Part shown: piece by piece, positions 53,911 to 62,294 of the stretch
Layout: each line of letters begins with the position of its first letter
How positions within the stretch are numbered: position 1 is the first letter of the stretch
Origin: Mycobacterium yunnanensis
GTDB lineage: Bacteria > Actinomycetota > Actinomycetes > Mycobacteriales > Mycobacteriaceae
Reading direction: 5' to 3'
Length of the DNA: 64,000 nt
Assembly: GCF_025823185.1 (NCBI RefSeq)
Contig: NZ_JACKVK010000020.1
Location: 95,926 to 159,925, forward strand
Notes under the pieces: generated by a model
What the model saw: only the letters and a program-made list of their open reading frames with translations
The model's database searches: none
Told to the model about the DNA's origin: nothing
Position numbers and translations under genes: made by a program

Positions 53911-54155
53911 GTCTGACGAAAAACGTTCTGCTACAAGCATTCTGTGGATGAAAGCCGGTCTGTGGACAACCTCGCCCAAGCCGCCAGAAATGTCGGTGGG
54001 TAGTGCTAGGTCCGCCGCTGCGTCGGCCTTCGTGCCGCTGAGCGCTTCCGGTGTTCTGACGACGAAAAATATTCTGCTACAGGCTTTCTATGGAAAGACA
54101 CCAGAATGTGGACAACCCCGCACGAAGCAGGAGAACTGTCGGACTCGAGTGCTAG
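53911..54155. repeat. Imperfect direct repeat pair of about 100 bp
   Basis: Copy A 53911-54009 and copy B 54053-54155. Shared blocks in order: TCTGACGA, TTCTGCTACA, a CTTTCT/ATTCTG stretch, TGTGGACAACC, AGAA-x-TGTCGG and a final GTGCTAG. Copy A lies directly upstream of the HNH pseudogene start; copy B ends in the stop codon of the next minus-strand gene. The 261-bp gap (53891-54151) shows no gene. Confidence 0.65.
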
Positions 54156-54982
54156 AGCGCCCTCAGCAGACGGGTGTCCCGCCCGGTCACCGCGCCGACC
54201 CGGACGGTGGTGCCCCACAATTCGACCGTCTGCACCATCCAGTACGCCGCGAACTCACCGATCAGCGCCGCCTCGACCAGGATCACGGCGTGGTTGAAAC
54301 CGTCCAGGACGAGGTGCAGACATACCGCGGCCATCAGGGTCAGCACCATGGCGACCAGGATGGACCGGTAGACCGGGCGGTAGCGACCGGCGTCGACGAC
54401 GATCGCAGTGATCGCGACAGTCGCGATGATCGCGGTGAACATGGCCACCGCGGCGACACCGTGCGCATTGGCGCGAAACCACTGCGGCGCGAACGTCAGC
54501 GCCCCCAAGCCCACGGCCAGCAACAGGCGTTGCCCCCACGTCGCCGCGGTTCCCAGCGCGCTGCGCGGTGAGGCGGTACCGGTGTGGCGGTGCATCCACC
54601 ACGCGCCGACCCGCGACACCACCAAGGCGATGACGACGGCCCACGTGTTCGGGATCGCCGATTGGTCCCCGATACCGAGATCTACAGTGCCGCAGAGGGA
54701 CAGCGGCCGCGACGTGGGCACCATGGCGACGACGAACGCCAGGACACCGGCAAGATTCAGCAGGACATCCTCGGTGTCGCTATTGCCCTTGTAGACGATG
54801 AGCATGGCGCCAAGCGCGCACAGCGAGGCGATGAAGACGGCGTGCGCGGAGGTGAAGTAATAGGCACTGATCGAGGTCTGCCAGCACGAGGCGCCCGACC
54901 GCTCGATCAGCACCGCGGCACCCAGCAGCACGATCATCACCGCCATGCCGCCGCGTAGGTAGCGATATGTCTCCAGTGCCAT
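54152..54982 (-). CDS. Polytopic membrane protein of unknown function
   Basis: 276 aa from ATG 54982 with seven to eight hydrophobic helices, an N-terminal SISAYYFTSAHAVFIASL segment and a polar loop KGNSDTEDVLLN after TM3. The pattern resembles DUF998-like membrane proteins, but I cannot name a function. It has no soluble domain, and no catalytic residues are evident. The stop codon lies inside copy B of the direct repeat. It occupies, together with the HNH pseudogene, the stretch that holds cobU-cobQ1-PPE2 (Rv0254c-Rv0258c) in M. tuberculosis. Confidence 0.75.
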   Translation of the reverse strand: MALETYRYLRGGMAVMIVLLGAAVLIERSGASCWQTSISAYYFTSAHAVFIASLCALGAMLIVYKGNSDTEDVLLNLAGVLAFVVAMVPTSRPLSLCGTVDLGIGDQSAIPNTWAVVIALVVSRVGAWWMHRHTGTASPRSALGTAATWGQRLLLAVGLGALTFAPQWFRANAHGVAAVAMFTAIIATVAITAIVVDAGRYRPVYRSILVAMVLTLMAAVCLHLVLDGFNHAVILVEAALIGEFAAYWMVQTVELWGTTVRVGAVTGRDTRLLRAL

Positions 54983-55041
54983 CTCACTGCCGAGACTACG
55001 GTCGCCACCCGATCACGTCGACGACCGCGGTGTCGGCGCGT

Positions 55042-55725
55042 TCAGGCCGACACAGGTAGCCGCGCCCGCCGGAACCGGCGGGCGATCAGCCGGGCGATGC
55101 CGGGGTGGGCCACGAGCGGCGCCGTCACGACGTCGGCACCGGAGGCATGAAGACGATCTTGGAAGAGGCCGTCGGCCAGGAGGTAGGACGCGACGACGAC
55201 CCGGTCGGCCCCGTGGGAGCGCACGGCGGCTACGGCGTCGGCGACGCGCGGTTCCCCGGTGGCGGCATAGGCAAGCTCGACGCGTGCACCAATCGCCGCC
55301 GACAGCAATGTGGCGGTGACCCGCAGGTCGTGCTTCGCGTGGTCGTCGGACGTGCCTGCCGCGGCCAGGATCACCGAGTCCGTTGGGCGCCAGCCGGATT
55401 CGACGAGCCGGTCGACCAGAACACGGACGACGTCGGCCGACGGTCCGAGCGCGTCGGTCACCGTCACGTCGGGATGCCCGCTGGCCGCCACGAACGCCGG
55501 CACGTCGACGCGCACGTGGTAGCCACTCGCGAGGAAGGCGGGCACCACGACGGCGGGGGAGTCGGGCAGCTCGGCCAGGACGTCGGCCGGGGTGGGGCCG
55601 AGCACGTCGACGAAGGCGGTGTGCACCCGCTGGCCGAGGTGCCGGCCCACCCGCTCGGCCAGGTCGGCGATCATCGCCACCCCGTCGGCCTTGCGGGTGC
55701 CGTGGGCGACCAACAGCGGGTTCAC
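55042..55725 (-). CDS. CbiX/sirohydrochlorin chelatase (Rv0259c-like)
   Basis: 227 aa from GTG 55725, overlapping the upstream stop as GTGA. Two chelatase half-domains: LLVAHGTRK (metal-ligand His about 8) with ASGYHVRVDVP (His about 72) in the first, and a second half containing DSVILAAAGTSDDHA. Family members insert Co or Fe into sirohydrochlorin for cobalamin or siroheme. With nirBD about 3 kb away, siroheme for nitrite reductase is the likely job; the cobalamin alternative cannot be excluded. Confidence 0.88.
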   Translation of the reverse strand: MNPLLVAHGTRKADGVAMIADLAERVGRHLGQRVHTAFVDVLGPTPADVLAELPDSPAVVVPAFLASGYHVRVDVPAFVAASGHPDVTVTDALGPSADVVRVLVDRLVESGWRPTDSVILAAAGTSDDHAKHDLRVTATLLSAAIGARVELAYAATGEPRVADAVAAVRSHGADRVVVASYLLADGLFQDRLHASGADVVTAPLVAHPGIARLIARRFRRARLPVSA

Positions 55726-56861
55726 GCCGCACCGTCGTCGACGGCGAGCCGGTAACCGCGTTTGACGACCGTCGCGACGATGTTCTTGTCGCCCAGCGCC
55801 GTTCGCAGTCGCATCACCGCTGTCTCCACGGCGTGGGTGTCGGTGCCCCCACCCGGCAGCGCGCCGAGAAGATCGCCGCGGGACACGACCTGCCCGGGCC
55901 GGTGAGCCAGCGCGCGAATGGTGGCCATGCCCGCGGGCGGCAGATCCTTGGCGACGCCGTCGACCAAGACGCAGGTACCGCGGATCTCCAGCACGTGGCC
56001 GGCCACCGTGATCGTCCGCGACTGCAGCAGGGGGAGCTCGTCGGTGATGTGCCGGGCCAGCGCTCCGAGCCGCATCCGTTCCGGAGCCGAGGTCGGCACT
56101 CCGAGGCGCACCAGGGGCCGCGCCGTCACGGGCCCGACGCACATGGCGTGGACGTCGGTGCGCAGCGCGTCGAGCACCTCGTCCGCGACGCCCAGTTCTG
56201 CGGCCCGCATCAGCAACGCGGCCACGGCGGGTGCCGAGGTGAAGCTGACGGCGTCGAACTTGTGCTCGGCCACGCCCACCACCAGCGCGTCGAAGGCGCC
56301 GTCCCGCGGCACGGGATGCCACCGGTACACGCGGATGGGCACGACCTCGGCGCCCGCCGCGCGGAGTTCGTCGAGGAACTCGGGGAACGGATCCCAGTCC
56401 GCGGTCGCCCCGTGCAGTTGCACGGCGATGCGCAGCCCGTCGACGCCACCTTCGCGTAGGTATTCCATGACCTCGCGGGAGGATTCGGACTCCGGTGACC
56501 ACTCCTCGGGCAGCGCCGCCGCCCGCAGCGCGCCGGTGGCCTTGGGCCCGCGCGAGACGATCCGCGCCTTGCTCAACGCGCTCGTCAGGTCGGCCGCGAG
56601 CCCCCACCCGTCGGCGGCGGCGATCCAGCCCCGCAGCCCGATGCCCGTCGTGGCGATCACGACGTCGGGCGGCTCGGCGATCAGCGCCTCGGTGTGTACG
56701 TGCAGCTCGTCGTCATCGGGCAGCGGCACCATCTCGATGGCTGCGGCGCTGGTGACGGTCGCCCCGCGGCGGCGCAGCAACGTGCTCAGCTCGTCGGCTC
56801 GTCGAGCTGAGGTCACCGCCACCCGGAATCCGGTCAGTGGTGCCCATTCGGGTTCGGGCAT
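55722..56861 (-). CDS. HemD-like uroporphyrinogen-III synthase domain fused to a winged-helix regulator (Rv0260c-like)
   Basis: 379 aa from ATG 56861 (MPEPEWAPLTGFRVAVTSARR), agreeing with recalled Rv0260c (381 aa); the open frame to 57107 has no homology. Residues 8-265 are a HemD fold (VAVTSARRADELSTLLRRRG, SFTSAPAV); residues about 285-375 are an OmpR-type winged helix (VVSRGDLLGAL, HAVETAVMRLRTALG, VVKRGYRLAVD). It may sense a tetrapyrrole and control transcription, or keep synthase activity. Coupled to cbiX by a 4-nt overlap. Confidence 0.92.
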   Translation of the reverse strand: MPEPEWAPLTGFRVAVTSARRADELSTLLRRRGATVTSAAAIEMVPLPDDDELHVHTEALIAEPPDVVIATTGIGLRGWIAAADGWGLAADLTSALSKARIVSRGPKATGALRAAALPEEWSPESESSREVMEYLREGGVDGLRIAVQLHGATADWDPFPEFLDELRAAGAEVVPIRVYRWHPVPRDGAFDALVVGVAEHKFDAVSFTSAPAVAALLMRAAELGVADEVLDALRTDVHAMCVGPVTARPLVRLGVPTSAPERMRLGALARHITDELPLLQSRTITVAGHVLEIRGTCVLVDGVAKDLPPAGMATIRALAHRPGQVVSRGDLLGALPGGGTDTHAVETAVMRLRTALGDKNIVATVVKRGYRLAVDDGAA

Positions 56862-57000
56862 GGCACCAGTCAAGGCAGTCGGTGTTGCCGTTTCGTTTCG
56901 TCGCCGTTGCCGACGCATGTCATGCCGTACCGCCCATGACTCGACGGTGAACATCGGCTCACCACGGCCGCACCCCCGCGGTGAGATGCGAATCCGCTGG

Positions 57001-57546
57001 TCACCACACGTCGCCGTCGCGGTAGTCGCAGGTGATCTCGCCGGTGGTGTCGAGATCCGCGGTGACGGGAAGCACGAAGATCGACGCGTCGTCCTCGGGC
57101 GTCGCAACCACCCCCTCCGGGCTCAGCACCGAGGTCATTCCGCGCCAGGGTTGCCAGCCCCGCGCGACGTAGACGTGCCGGCCTGCCTCGGACGCGCTGA
57201 GTGCGCCCAGTTCGTAGGCGCCGCGCAGCACTTGCTCGAGGCCGTCCATGATCGCCGTCGCAAGCCCCTGCCCGCGCCAGTCCTCCCGGACCGCGACTCC
57301 CTCGAGGTAGCCGCACCGCAGCGCCGTGCCGCGGTGGATCATCCGGCGCTGCACGACGGCGCCATGGGCGACGAGCGCGCCCCGCACGCAGATCACGGCG
57401 TGCATCCCGCCGAGGGCGTGCTCCCAGTCGGCGTCGGTGAAGTCGACCTCGCCGTCGGCGAAGGCGTCGACGAGCATCCGCCGCGCGTCGTCCCGGGTCT
57501 CGGCGTCGAGATCGGAAGTGTGAACCAGGCGCGCGGTGTGGAGCAC
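57001..57546 (-). CDS. aac(2'): Aminoglycoside 2'-N-acetyltransferase AAC(2')
   Basis: 181 aa GNAT acetyltransferase. The acetyl-CoA loop is VAVREDWRGQGLATAIMDG (about 83-101), and the sequence aligns along its whole length with recalled AAC(2')-Ic of M. tuberculosis (Rv0262c), including the C-terminal ITCDYRDGDVW. It acetylates 2'-amino aminoglycosides such as gentamicin and tobramycin; in mycobacteria it is an intrinsic chromosomal gene. In M. tuberculosis narK3 (Rv0261c) lies between it and the HemD-like regulator. Here only 139 bp separate them. Confidence 0.93.
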   Translation of the reverse strand: MLHTARLVHTSDLDAETRDDARRMLVDAFADGEVDFTDADWEHALGGMHAVICVRGALVAHGAVVQRRMIHRGTALRCGYLEGVAVREDWRGQGLATAIMDGLEQVLRGAYELGALSASEAGRHVYVARGWQPWRGMTSVLSPEGVVATPEDDASIFVLPVTADLDTTGEITCDYRDGDVW

Positions 57547-57598
57547 ACCTCGTTCCTACCAGGGTGCGACGACCCAAGGGTGACGACGAACAGAACCG

Positions 57599-58468
57599 TT
57601 ACCCGCGTGGGCGGGACCAGTGCAGCCGCACGTGCTGACCCGGCCGGACCTGCGCGATGCGGTCGACGTCGCGGTCGACGACGACGCCGATCACCGGGTA
57701 GCCGCCCGTCACGGGGTGGTCGGGGCCCAGGATGACGGGTAAGCCGTTGGGAGGCACCTGAATCGATCCGCGGACCAAGCCCTCGCTGGGGAGCTGCCGG
57801 TCGGGGTCGCGCAGTGCCAGCGGCTGCCCCGTCAGCCTCATACCGACGCGGTCGCTGCGATCCGAGGCCGCCCAGTCGGTGCGCACCAAGGCGTCGGGGT
57901 CGGCGAACCAGTCGTCCCGCGGGCCGGGCACAACCGTCAGGTCGAGACTGGCCGCGGCGATGGGCGCCACCGGTGCCTGGTCGAGTTCGGGAAAGTCTTC
58001 GGCGTGTTCGCCGACGGTCAGCAGATCGCCGGGCCGCAGCGGCCGCTGCCCGATCACGGACAGCACGTCGTGGCTGCGGGAGCCAAGGACTTGCTCGGCG
58101 TCGACGCCGCCACGGACCGCGAGGTAGCTGCGCAACCCCGACCGTGGGGTCGAGAGCACGAGGGTCTGCCCGTCACGCACGTGCCGAATGCCGTTGCTGC
58201 CGAACGGGACACCGTCGACCGACGGGTTCGCATCGGCGCCGGTGACGGCTACGGTGACGTCACCGCCCGTGACGCGCGCGGAGAACCCACCGAAGGTGAT
58301 CTCGATCGTGGCGCGGTCGGCAGGGTTGGCCACGAGCCGGTTGGCCAGGGTGTGCGACTGTCGGTCGGCGGCGCCGGACCGGGTCACGCCGAGGTGCGCG
58401 AGACCGGGGCGCCCCAGGTCTTCGACGAGGGCCAGCGGACCGGTCGCCAGGATCTCGAGGGTCGTCAT
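57599..58468 (-). CDS. pxpC: 5-oxoprolinase subunit C family (PxpC; allophanate-hydrolase subunit 2-like)
   Basis: 289 aa from ATG 58468, which overlaps the pxpB stop (ATGA); a longer frame to 58570 is open but starts within pxpB. Carboxyltransferase-like KipA fold: LALVEDLGRPGLAHLGVTRSGAADR at the N-terminus, LVRGSIQVPPNGLPVILGPDHPVTGGYPVIG near the end. With PxpB it should form the catalytic part of a 5-oxoproline hydrolase. Corresponds to Rv0263c. No pxpA is visible in the window. Confidence 0.9.
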   Translation of the reverse strand: MTTLEILATGPLALVEDLGRPGLAHLGVTRSGAADRQSHTLANRLVANPADRATIEITFGGFSARVTGGDVTVAVTGADANPSVDGVPFGSNGIRHVRDGQTLVLSTPRSGLRSYLAVRGGVDAEQVLGSRSHDVLSVIGQRPLRPGDLLTVGEHAEDFPELDQAPVAPIAAASLDLTVVPGPRDDWFADPDALVRTDWAASDRSDRVGMRLTGQPLALRDPDRQLPSEGLVRGSIQVPPNGLPVILGPDHPVTGGYPVIGVVVDRDVDRIAQVRPGQHVRLHWSRPRG

Positions 58469-59079
58469 CGGCTTGCCCTGAACTGCACCCAGCTGCCGGG
58501 CACCAGGAGCGCAGGCGGGTCGCGGTCGACGTCCCACAGCACGGCGTCGGTGCGGCCGATCAGTTGCCAACCGCCGGGCGACTCCCTGGGGTAGACACCG
58601 CTGAATTCGCCTGCCAGCCCGACGGATCCGGCGGGCACCCTGGTGCGCGGCTCGGCCCGGCGGGGCACGTGCAGGCGCTCGTCACCGCCGACCAGGTAGG
58701 CGAATCCCGGCGAAAATCCGCCAAAGCCGACGCGCAGCGGCGAGGAGGTGTGGGCCTCGACGATCTGCTCGGTGGACAGGCCGGTGAGCCGGCCGACCTC
58801 GTCGAGGTCCTCCCCGTCGTAGACCACGTCGACGGTCACGACAGTGCCGTGCTCGGCGTTCGGCGCGTCGGTGCGCTGCACCCGCACTCGGTCGAGCCGA
58901 GCCCGAGTCGGCCCCTGATGCCGGGGCCCGGAGAGCACCAGAAGCACGGTGCGGGCGGCGGGCACCACCTCCACGACGCCGGGCAGCTCGGCCCTGCGCA
59001 CCGCGTCGCACCACGCCAATACGTCGGCGGTGTCGTCGACGTCGACCAGCAGCGCCTGGTCGCCGTAGTCGTGGATCAT
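58465..59079 (-). CDS. pxpB: 5-oxoprolinase subunit B family (PxpB; allophanate-hydrolase subunit 1-like)
   Basis: 204 aa, KipI/AHS1 fold, with the family signature GFGGFSPGFAYLVGGDERLHVPRR (about 115-138, His/Arg-rich) and GSVGLAGEFSGVYPRESPGGWQLIGRT. It pairs with PxpC to hydrolyse 5-oxoproline, a damage product of glutamine. Corresponds to Rv0264c. ATG at 59079; 13 nt after the transporter gene stop, so it probably belongs to the same transcript as the two genes upstream. Confidence 0.9.
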   Translation of the reverse strand: MIHDYGDQALLVDVDDTADVLAWCDAVRRAELPGVVEVVPAARTVLLVLSGPRHQGPTRARLDRVRVQRTDAPNAEHGTVVTVDVVYDGEDLDEVGRLTGLSTEQIVEAHTSSPLRVGFGGFSPGFAYLVGGDERLHVPRRAEPRTRVPAGSVGLAGEFSGVYPRESPGGWQLIGRTDAVLWDVDRDPPALLVPGSWVQFRASR

Positions 59080-59092
59080 CGCCGGGCTCTGG

Positions 59093-59779
59093 TCAGACGG
59101 CGGGCTCGTAGGTGGGTTCCCGGCGTTTGATCACTGCGATAACCCGGTAGGTGACGGGCAGGAACACCACCTCGACCGCGGTCTTGTAGAGCCACCCCAG
59201 CGCGGTGTACACGGCGAAGTCGTGAAAGGTCGTGATGCCGATGGCGCCTGCCGCGATGCTGCAGAACACCAGCGTGTCGCCCAGCTGCCCGGCGAACGTC
59301 GACCCGACCAGTCGCGCCCAGAGGTGCTTCTCCTTCGTGCGCTCCTTGATCGCCACGACCACCCATGCGTTGATGGTCTGCCCGACGAGGAATCCTGCGA
59401 GGCCGGCGACGATCAGCTGGGTGTAGGCGTGGACGACGTTCTCCAGCGCGGCCTGATTCTCGTAGAAGTCGGCGGCGGGCAGGTAGAGGGTCACCCAGAA
59501 CGCCGCGGCAGCCAGGACGTTCATCGAGAAGCCGAGGATGATCGCCCGCCGGGCCGCCTTGAATCCGTACACCTCGGACAGGACGTCGCCGATGATGTAA
59601 GTCAGGGGGAAGACGATGAAGCCGCCGTCGGTCAGGATCGGGCCGAACGCGACGCCCTTGGTGGCGGTGACGTTCGAGATGATGACCAGGGCCGTGAACA
59701 CGGCGACGAGGACGGGATAGTAGGCGGAGCCAACCTGTGCGAATCCTGGGCGCTGGTCGGTTGTTTCGGGCGTCGTCAC
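59093..59779 (-). CDS. Queuosine-precursor transporter family membrane protein (VUT/YhhQ)
   Basis: 228 aa with six TMs and the family pattern FTALVIISNVTATKG, FPLTYIIGDVLSEVYGFKAARRAI, INAWVVVAIKERT and GQLGDTLVFCSIA. These match the vitamin-uptake/queuosine-precursor transporters (COG1738) that import preQ0/preQ1-like bases. GTG start at 59779, 12 nt after the iron-binding lipoprotein gene and 13 nt before pxpB, so it is embedded in an operon. I recall no such gene between Rv0264c and Rv0265c in M. tuberculosis. Confidence 0.88.
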   Translation of the reverse strand: MTTPETTDQRPGFAQVGSAYYPVLVAVFTALVIISNVTATKGVAFGPILTDGGFIVFPLTYIIGDVLSEVYGFKAARRAIILGFSMNVLAAAAFWVTLYLPAADFYENQAALENVVHAYTQLIVAGLAGFLVGQTINAWVVVAIKERTKEKHLWARLVGSTFAGQLGDTLVFCSIAAGAIGITTFHDFAVYTALGWLYKTAVEVVFLPVTYRVIAVIKRREPTYEPAV

Positions 59780-59791
59780 CCGGTCATCTTC

Positions 59792-60772
59792 TCAGGTGAG
59801 CACCTTGTTGATCATCGGCGGTAACCGATCGGCCACGACGGGCAGTGACAGCACCGAGGAGAACGCCAGCGCACCGGCGAGATCCTTGCCGGTGAAGACG
59901 TTGCGGTTGGCACCGGTCGACTTCAGCGTCGCGAACATGGGATCGGCGACCAGTGCTGCCTGCTCCTCGTCGCTCTCGGTCTTCCAGACGACGACGTCGG
60001 CGGCGTCGAGCACCGAGGCCATCTTGTCGCGCGGCACCCGGGCCCGGTCGTCCTTCACGTAGGCGTTGACCGAGTCCGGCACGGCGAAGCCCATCTGGGT
60101 CAGGAACTCGGTGCGCCACCCGGGAGGGGTGAGGTCGTACTGATCCTGAAACGCCGTCGCGCTGGTCACGAGGATCTTCTTGCCGCCAAACGCGGAGTCG
60201 TTCTTGGCCACGTCGGTGAACTTGGCGTCGACGTCGGCGATGAGCTTGGTCATGTCGTCGAACTTGAACACCGCCTGGCCGATCGCGTTGGCCTGATCCT
60301 TCCACGGTTCGAAGAACGCGCTCTGGCCGGATTGTGCGATGGTGGGCGCGATTGCGGACAGTTTGGCGTAGGTGTCCTGGTCGAGACCCGCGTTGACGGC
60401 GATGATGAGATCTGGCTTGAGAGCGGCGATCTGGTCGACCTGGATGCCGTCGGACAGGTTCAGCACGACGGGTTGCGCGGCACCGAGCTTGGGCAGGGCC
60501 CACGGCCAGGTGCCGAAGGGTTCGCCACCGAACCAGTCGGTGACCGCGATCGGGACGATCCCGAGGGCGAGCAGGTCGTCCTGTTCGGTCAAGCCCGCGC
60601 TGACGACCCGCTTGGGCGCCGACGGGATCTTGGTCTCCCCGAACGCGTGCGTGACGGTGACCGACCCGTCGCCGGCTACCGTGCCGGGTTTGTCGGAGCC
60701 GCAGGCTACGGCGGTGAACGCGAGACCCGTGGTCATCGCCAGGAAACTCCGGCGGGTCACAGATGGTGGCAC
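59792..60772 (-). CDS. Iron-siderophore ABC transporter substrate-binding lipoprotein (Rv0265c/FecB2-like)
   Basis: 326 aa. The N-terminus carries a twin-arginine motif (VTRRSFLAM) and a hydrophobic stretch ending in AVACGSDKPG, a plausible lipobox, so it is a Tat-exported lipoprotein. The mature part is a FecB/FepB-type two-lobed binding protein (KRVVSAGLTEQDDLLALGIVPIAVTDW, DLIIAVNAGLDQDTYAKLSAIAPTI). It should bind ferric siderophore or haem in the periplasm. No permease or ATPase gene is adjacent, so it must work with a transporter encoded elsewhere. GTG start; head of the minus-strand run down to pxpC. Confidence 0.92.
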   Translation of the reverse strand: MPPSVTRRSFLAMTTGLAFTAVACGSDKPGTVAGDGSVTVTHAFGETKIPSAPKRVVSAGLTEQDDLLALGIVPIAVTDWFGGEPFGTWPWALPKLGAAQPVVLNLSDGIQVDQIAALKPDLIIAVNAGLDQDTYAKLSAIAPTIAQSGQSAFFEPWKDQANAIGQAVFKFDDMTKLIADVDAKFTDVAKNDSAFGGKKILVTSATAFQDQYDLTPPGWRTEFLTQMGFAVPDSVNAYVKDDRARVPRDKMASVLDAADVVVWKTESDEEQAALVADPMFATLKSTGANRNVFTGKDLAGALAFSSVLSLPVVADRLPPMINKVLT

Positions 60773-60949
60773 GCGGCGAGCGTATCCCGCCGTTCGACGG
60801 CTGGGTGACCGAACCGTCCGTCGCGCTGCGCTGGGAGCTTGCTGGGGATTGCGTCACGACGGCCCCAGCCAGGTTTGGCTCCGGTGGCGTGGGTACCCGA
60901 TGTGGCCGGCGATCGACGCCGGACAAGGCCCGTCTTGGAGGCGCCCGCA

Positions 60950-61180
60950 ATGTTGCACAACGTCGTACTGCTCGCTTCGGACAACGTCGAGGCGGCGGGT
61001 TTCATCCTGCGGGGCATCAAGGGCATCTTCGTGGCGATCGGCAGCATCATCGCCGCCATCATTTGCGCGGTGATCGCAGGCACCAAGGGGCGCAGCGCTA
61101 TTGGCTGGGGCATCCTCGGGCTGTTCTTCAGCATCATCACGCTCATCGTGGTGATCGTGATCCCCAGCAAGAGGAGTTGA
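60950..61180 (+). CDS. Small two-helix membrane protein, 76 aa
   Basis: ATG 60950, with GGAGG 9 nt upstream, gives 76 aa. Two hydrophobic helices (about 25-43 and 51-69) are joined by a basic GTKGRSAIG turn, with a short basic C-terminus (IPSKRS). The hairpin topology is typical of small inner-membrane proteins; no family or function is recognised. It stands alone between divergent and convergent neighbours, with 177 bp upstream that contain only a small hairpin (CCGGCG/CGCCGG, 60906-60922). Confidence 0.72.
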   Translation: MLHNVVLLASDNVEAAGFILRGIKGIFVAIGSIIAAIICAVIAGTKGRSAIGWGILGLFFSIITLIVVIVIPSKRS

Positions 61181-61192
61181 GCGACCGGACCC

Positions 61193-61990
61193 TTAGCTGT
61201 GGGCGAGGCGCTTGTTGACCAGCCGGGTCAGCCACGCCGGCGAGAACCGGGCGCCCACGGCCAGCGTCTTGGCCTGAGACCCGACGGGGAAGTGCACCTG
61301 ATGGATCAGCCGACGCGGCCACGAGGGGTCGACGGCGGCCAGGATGTCGTCGGCGATGTCCTGGGCGGTCAACCGGATGCCGAGCGAATCGGTCGTGCCC
61401 GTCTTCACGTCGGTGGTCATCGCGGTCTGCACGTAGAGCGGCCACATCGCGATCACTCGGATGCCGTAGCGCTTCCATTCCAGGTCGAGCGCCTCGGTGA
61501 CGGCGCGGACGAAGAACTTCGTGGCGCTGTAGTTGGCCAGTTCGGCCTGGCCGTAGATCGCTGACGCCGAGGACAGGTTGACCACGACCGCTCCGGGGGT
61601 CGACCGAAGGTACGGGAACGCGGCGTGCAACCCGTTCACCACACCCTTGGTGTTGATGTCGATCTCCTTGTGATGCGTCGCGACGGCGATCTCTTCGAAG
61701 CGCCCGGCGACGAGGATCCCAGCGTTGTTGATGAAGACGTCGAGGCGGTTGCCCGCGGCGGCGGCGAATTCACCTACCCGCTGGGCCATTTCGTCGGCGT
61801 CGGTGACGTCGAGGTGACCGGTCACCGCCGTGGCGCCGAGGTCTTCGATCTCGTCGGCGAGGCTCTTGAGACCGACTTCGTCGATGTCGTAGGCGCCGAC
61901 GACGTACCCCTTCTTCGCGAAGGACAGGGCGGTGGCACGGCCGATGCCGGCGGCGGCGCCGGTGATGAAGACAGACTTCGTGGGGCTCAT
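61193..61990 (-). CDS. Short-chain dehydrogenase/reductase
   Basis: 265 aa from ATG 61990 (MSPTKSVFITGAAAGIG). Classical SDR: TGAAAGIG cofactor loop at 10-17, NNAG near 90, Ser in NLSSASAIYG and YSATK with Tyr at about 151. Substrate unknown. Alternative in-frame starts lie at 61999 and 62047; none has a convincing ribosome site, and the longest would overlap the divergent secreted-protein gene by 2 nt. Confidence 0.85.
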   Translation of the reverse strand: MSPTKSVFITGAAAGIGRATALSFAKKGYVVGAYDIDEVGLKSLADEIEDLGATAVTGHLDVTDADEMAQRVGEFAAAAGNRLDVFINNAGILVAGRFEEIAVATHHKEIDINTKGVVNGLHAAFPYLRSTPGAVVVNLSSASAIYGQAELANYSATKFFVRAVTEALDLEWKRYGIRVIAMWPLYVQTAMTTDVKTGTTDSLGIRLTAQDIADDILAAVDPSWPRRLIHQVHFPVGSQAKTLAVGARFSPAWLTRLVNKRLAHS

Positions 61991-62045
61991 GGACACCATG
62001 ATGGCTCGTGCGGGTGCATGATTGAGGGACACCTTGGGAGTGGTC

Positions 62046-62294
62046 ATGAGAATTCACCGACGCTGGTCCGTCGTCGTCGTGACGGTCGGCGTCGCGGGGG
62101 CCGGTGTGGCAGGCGCCCCGGCGGCGGTCGCCGGGTGCAACGACTCCAGCGGGACGGTCGTCTGCGCGCAGGGTGACATTCGTGGCACGGATGCGCCGCC
62201 GCCCGTGCAGCCCGGTCTCGGTTCCTACGGAACGTGGTGCAACGGCGCCGTCTGCTTCCCAGGAAACCTCTTCGGGGTCGTGGTCGCGCCCTAA
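62046..62294 (+). CDS. Small secreted protein with two disulfide-capable Cys pairs
   Basis: 82 aa from ATG 62046, with GGGAG 6 nt upstream. The signal peptide MRIHRRWSVVVVTVGVAGAG... ends at a likely AVA-GC or APA-AV cleavage site, leaving about 52 mature residues with four Cys (CND, VVCAQ, WCNG, VCFPG) and many Gly/Pro. It resembles small exported mycobacterial proteins of unknown function. Its stop overlaps the convergent lysE-type gene by 4 nt. Confidence 0.75.
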   Translation: MRIHRRWSVVVVTVGVAGAGVAGAPAAVAGCNDSSGTVVCAQGDIRGTDAPPPVQPGLGSYGTWCNGAVCFPGNLFGVVVAP

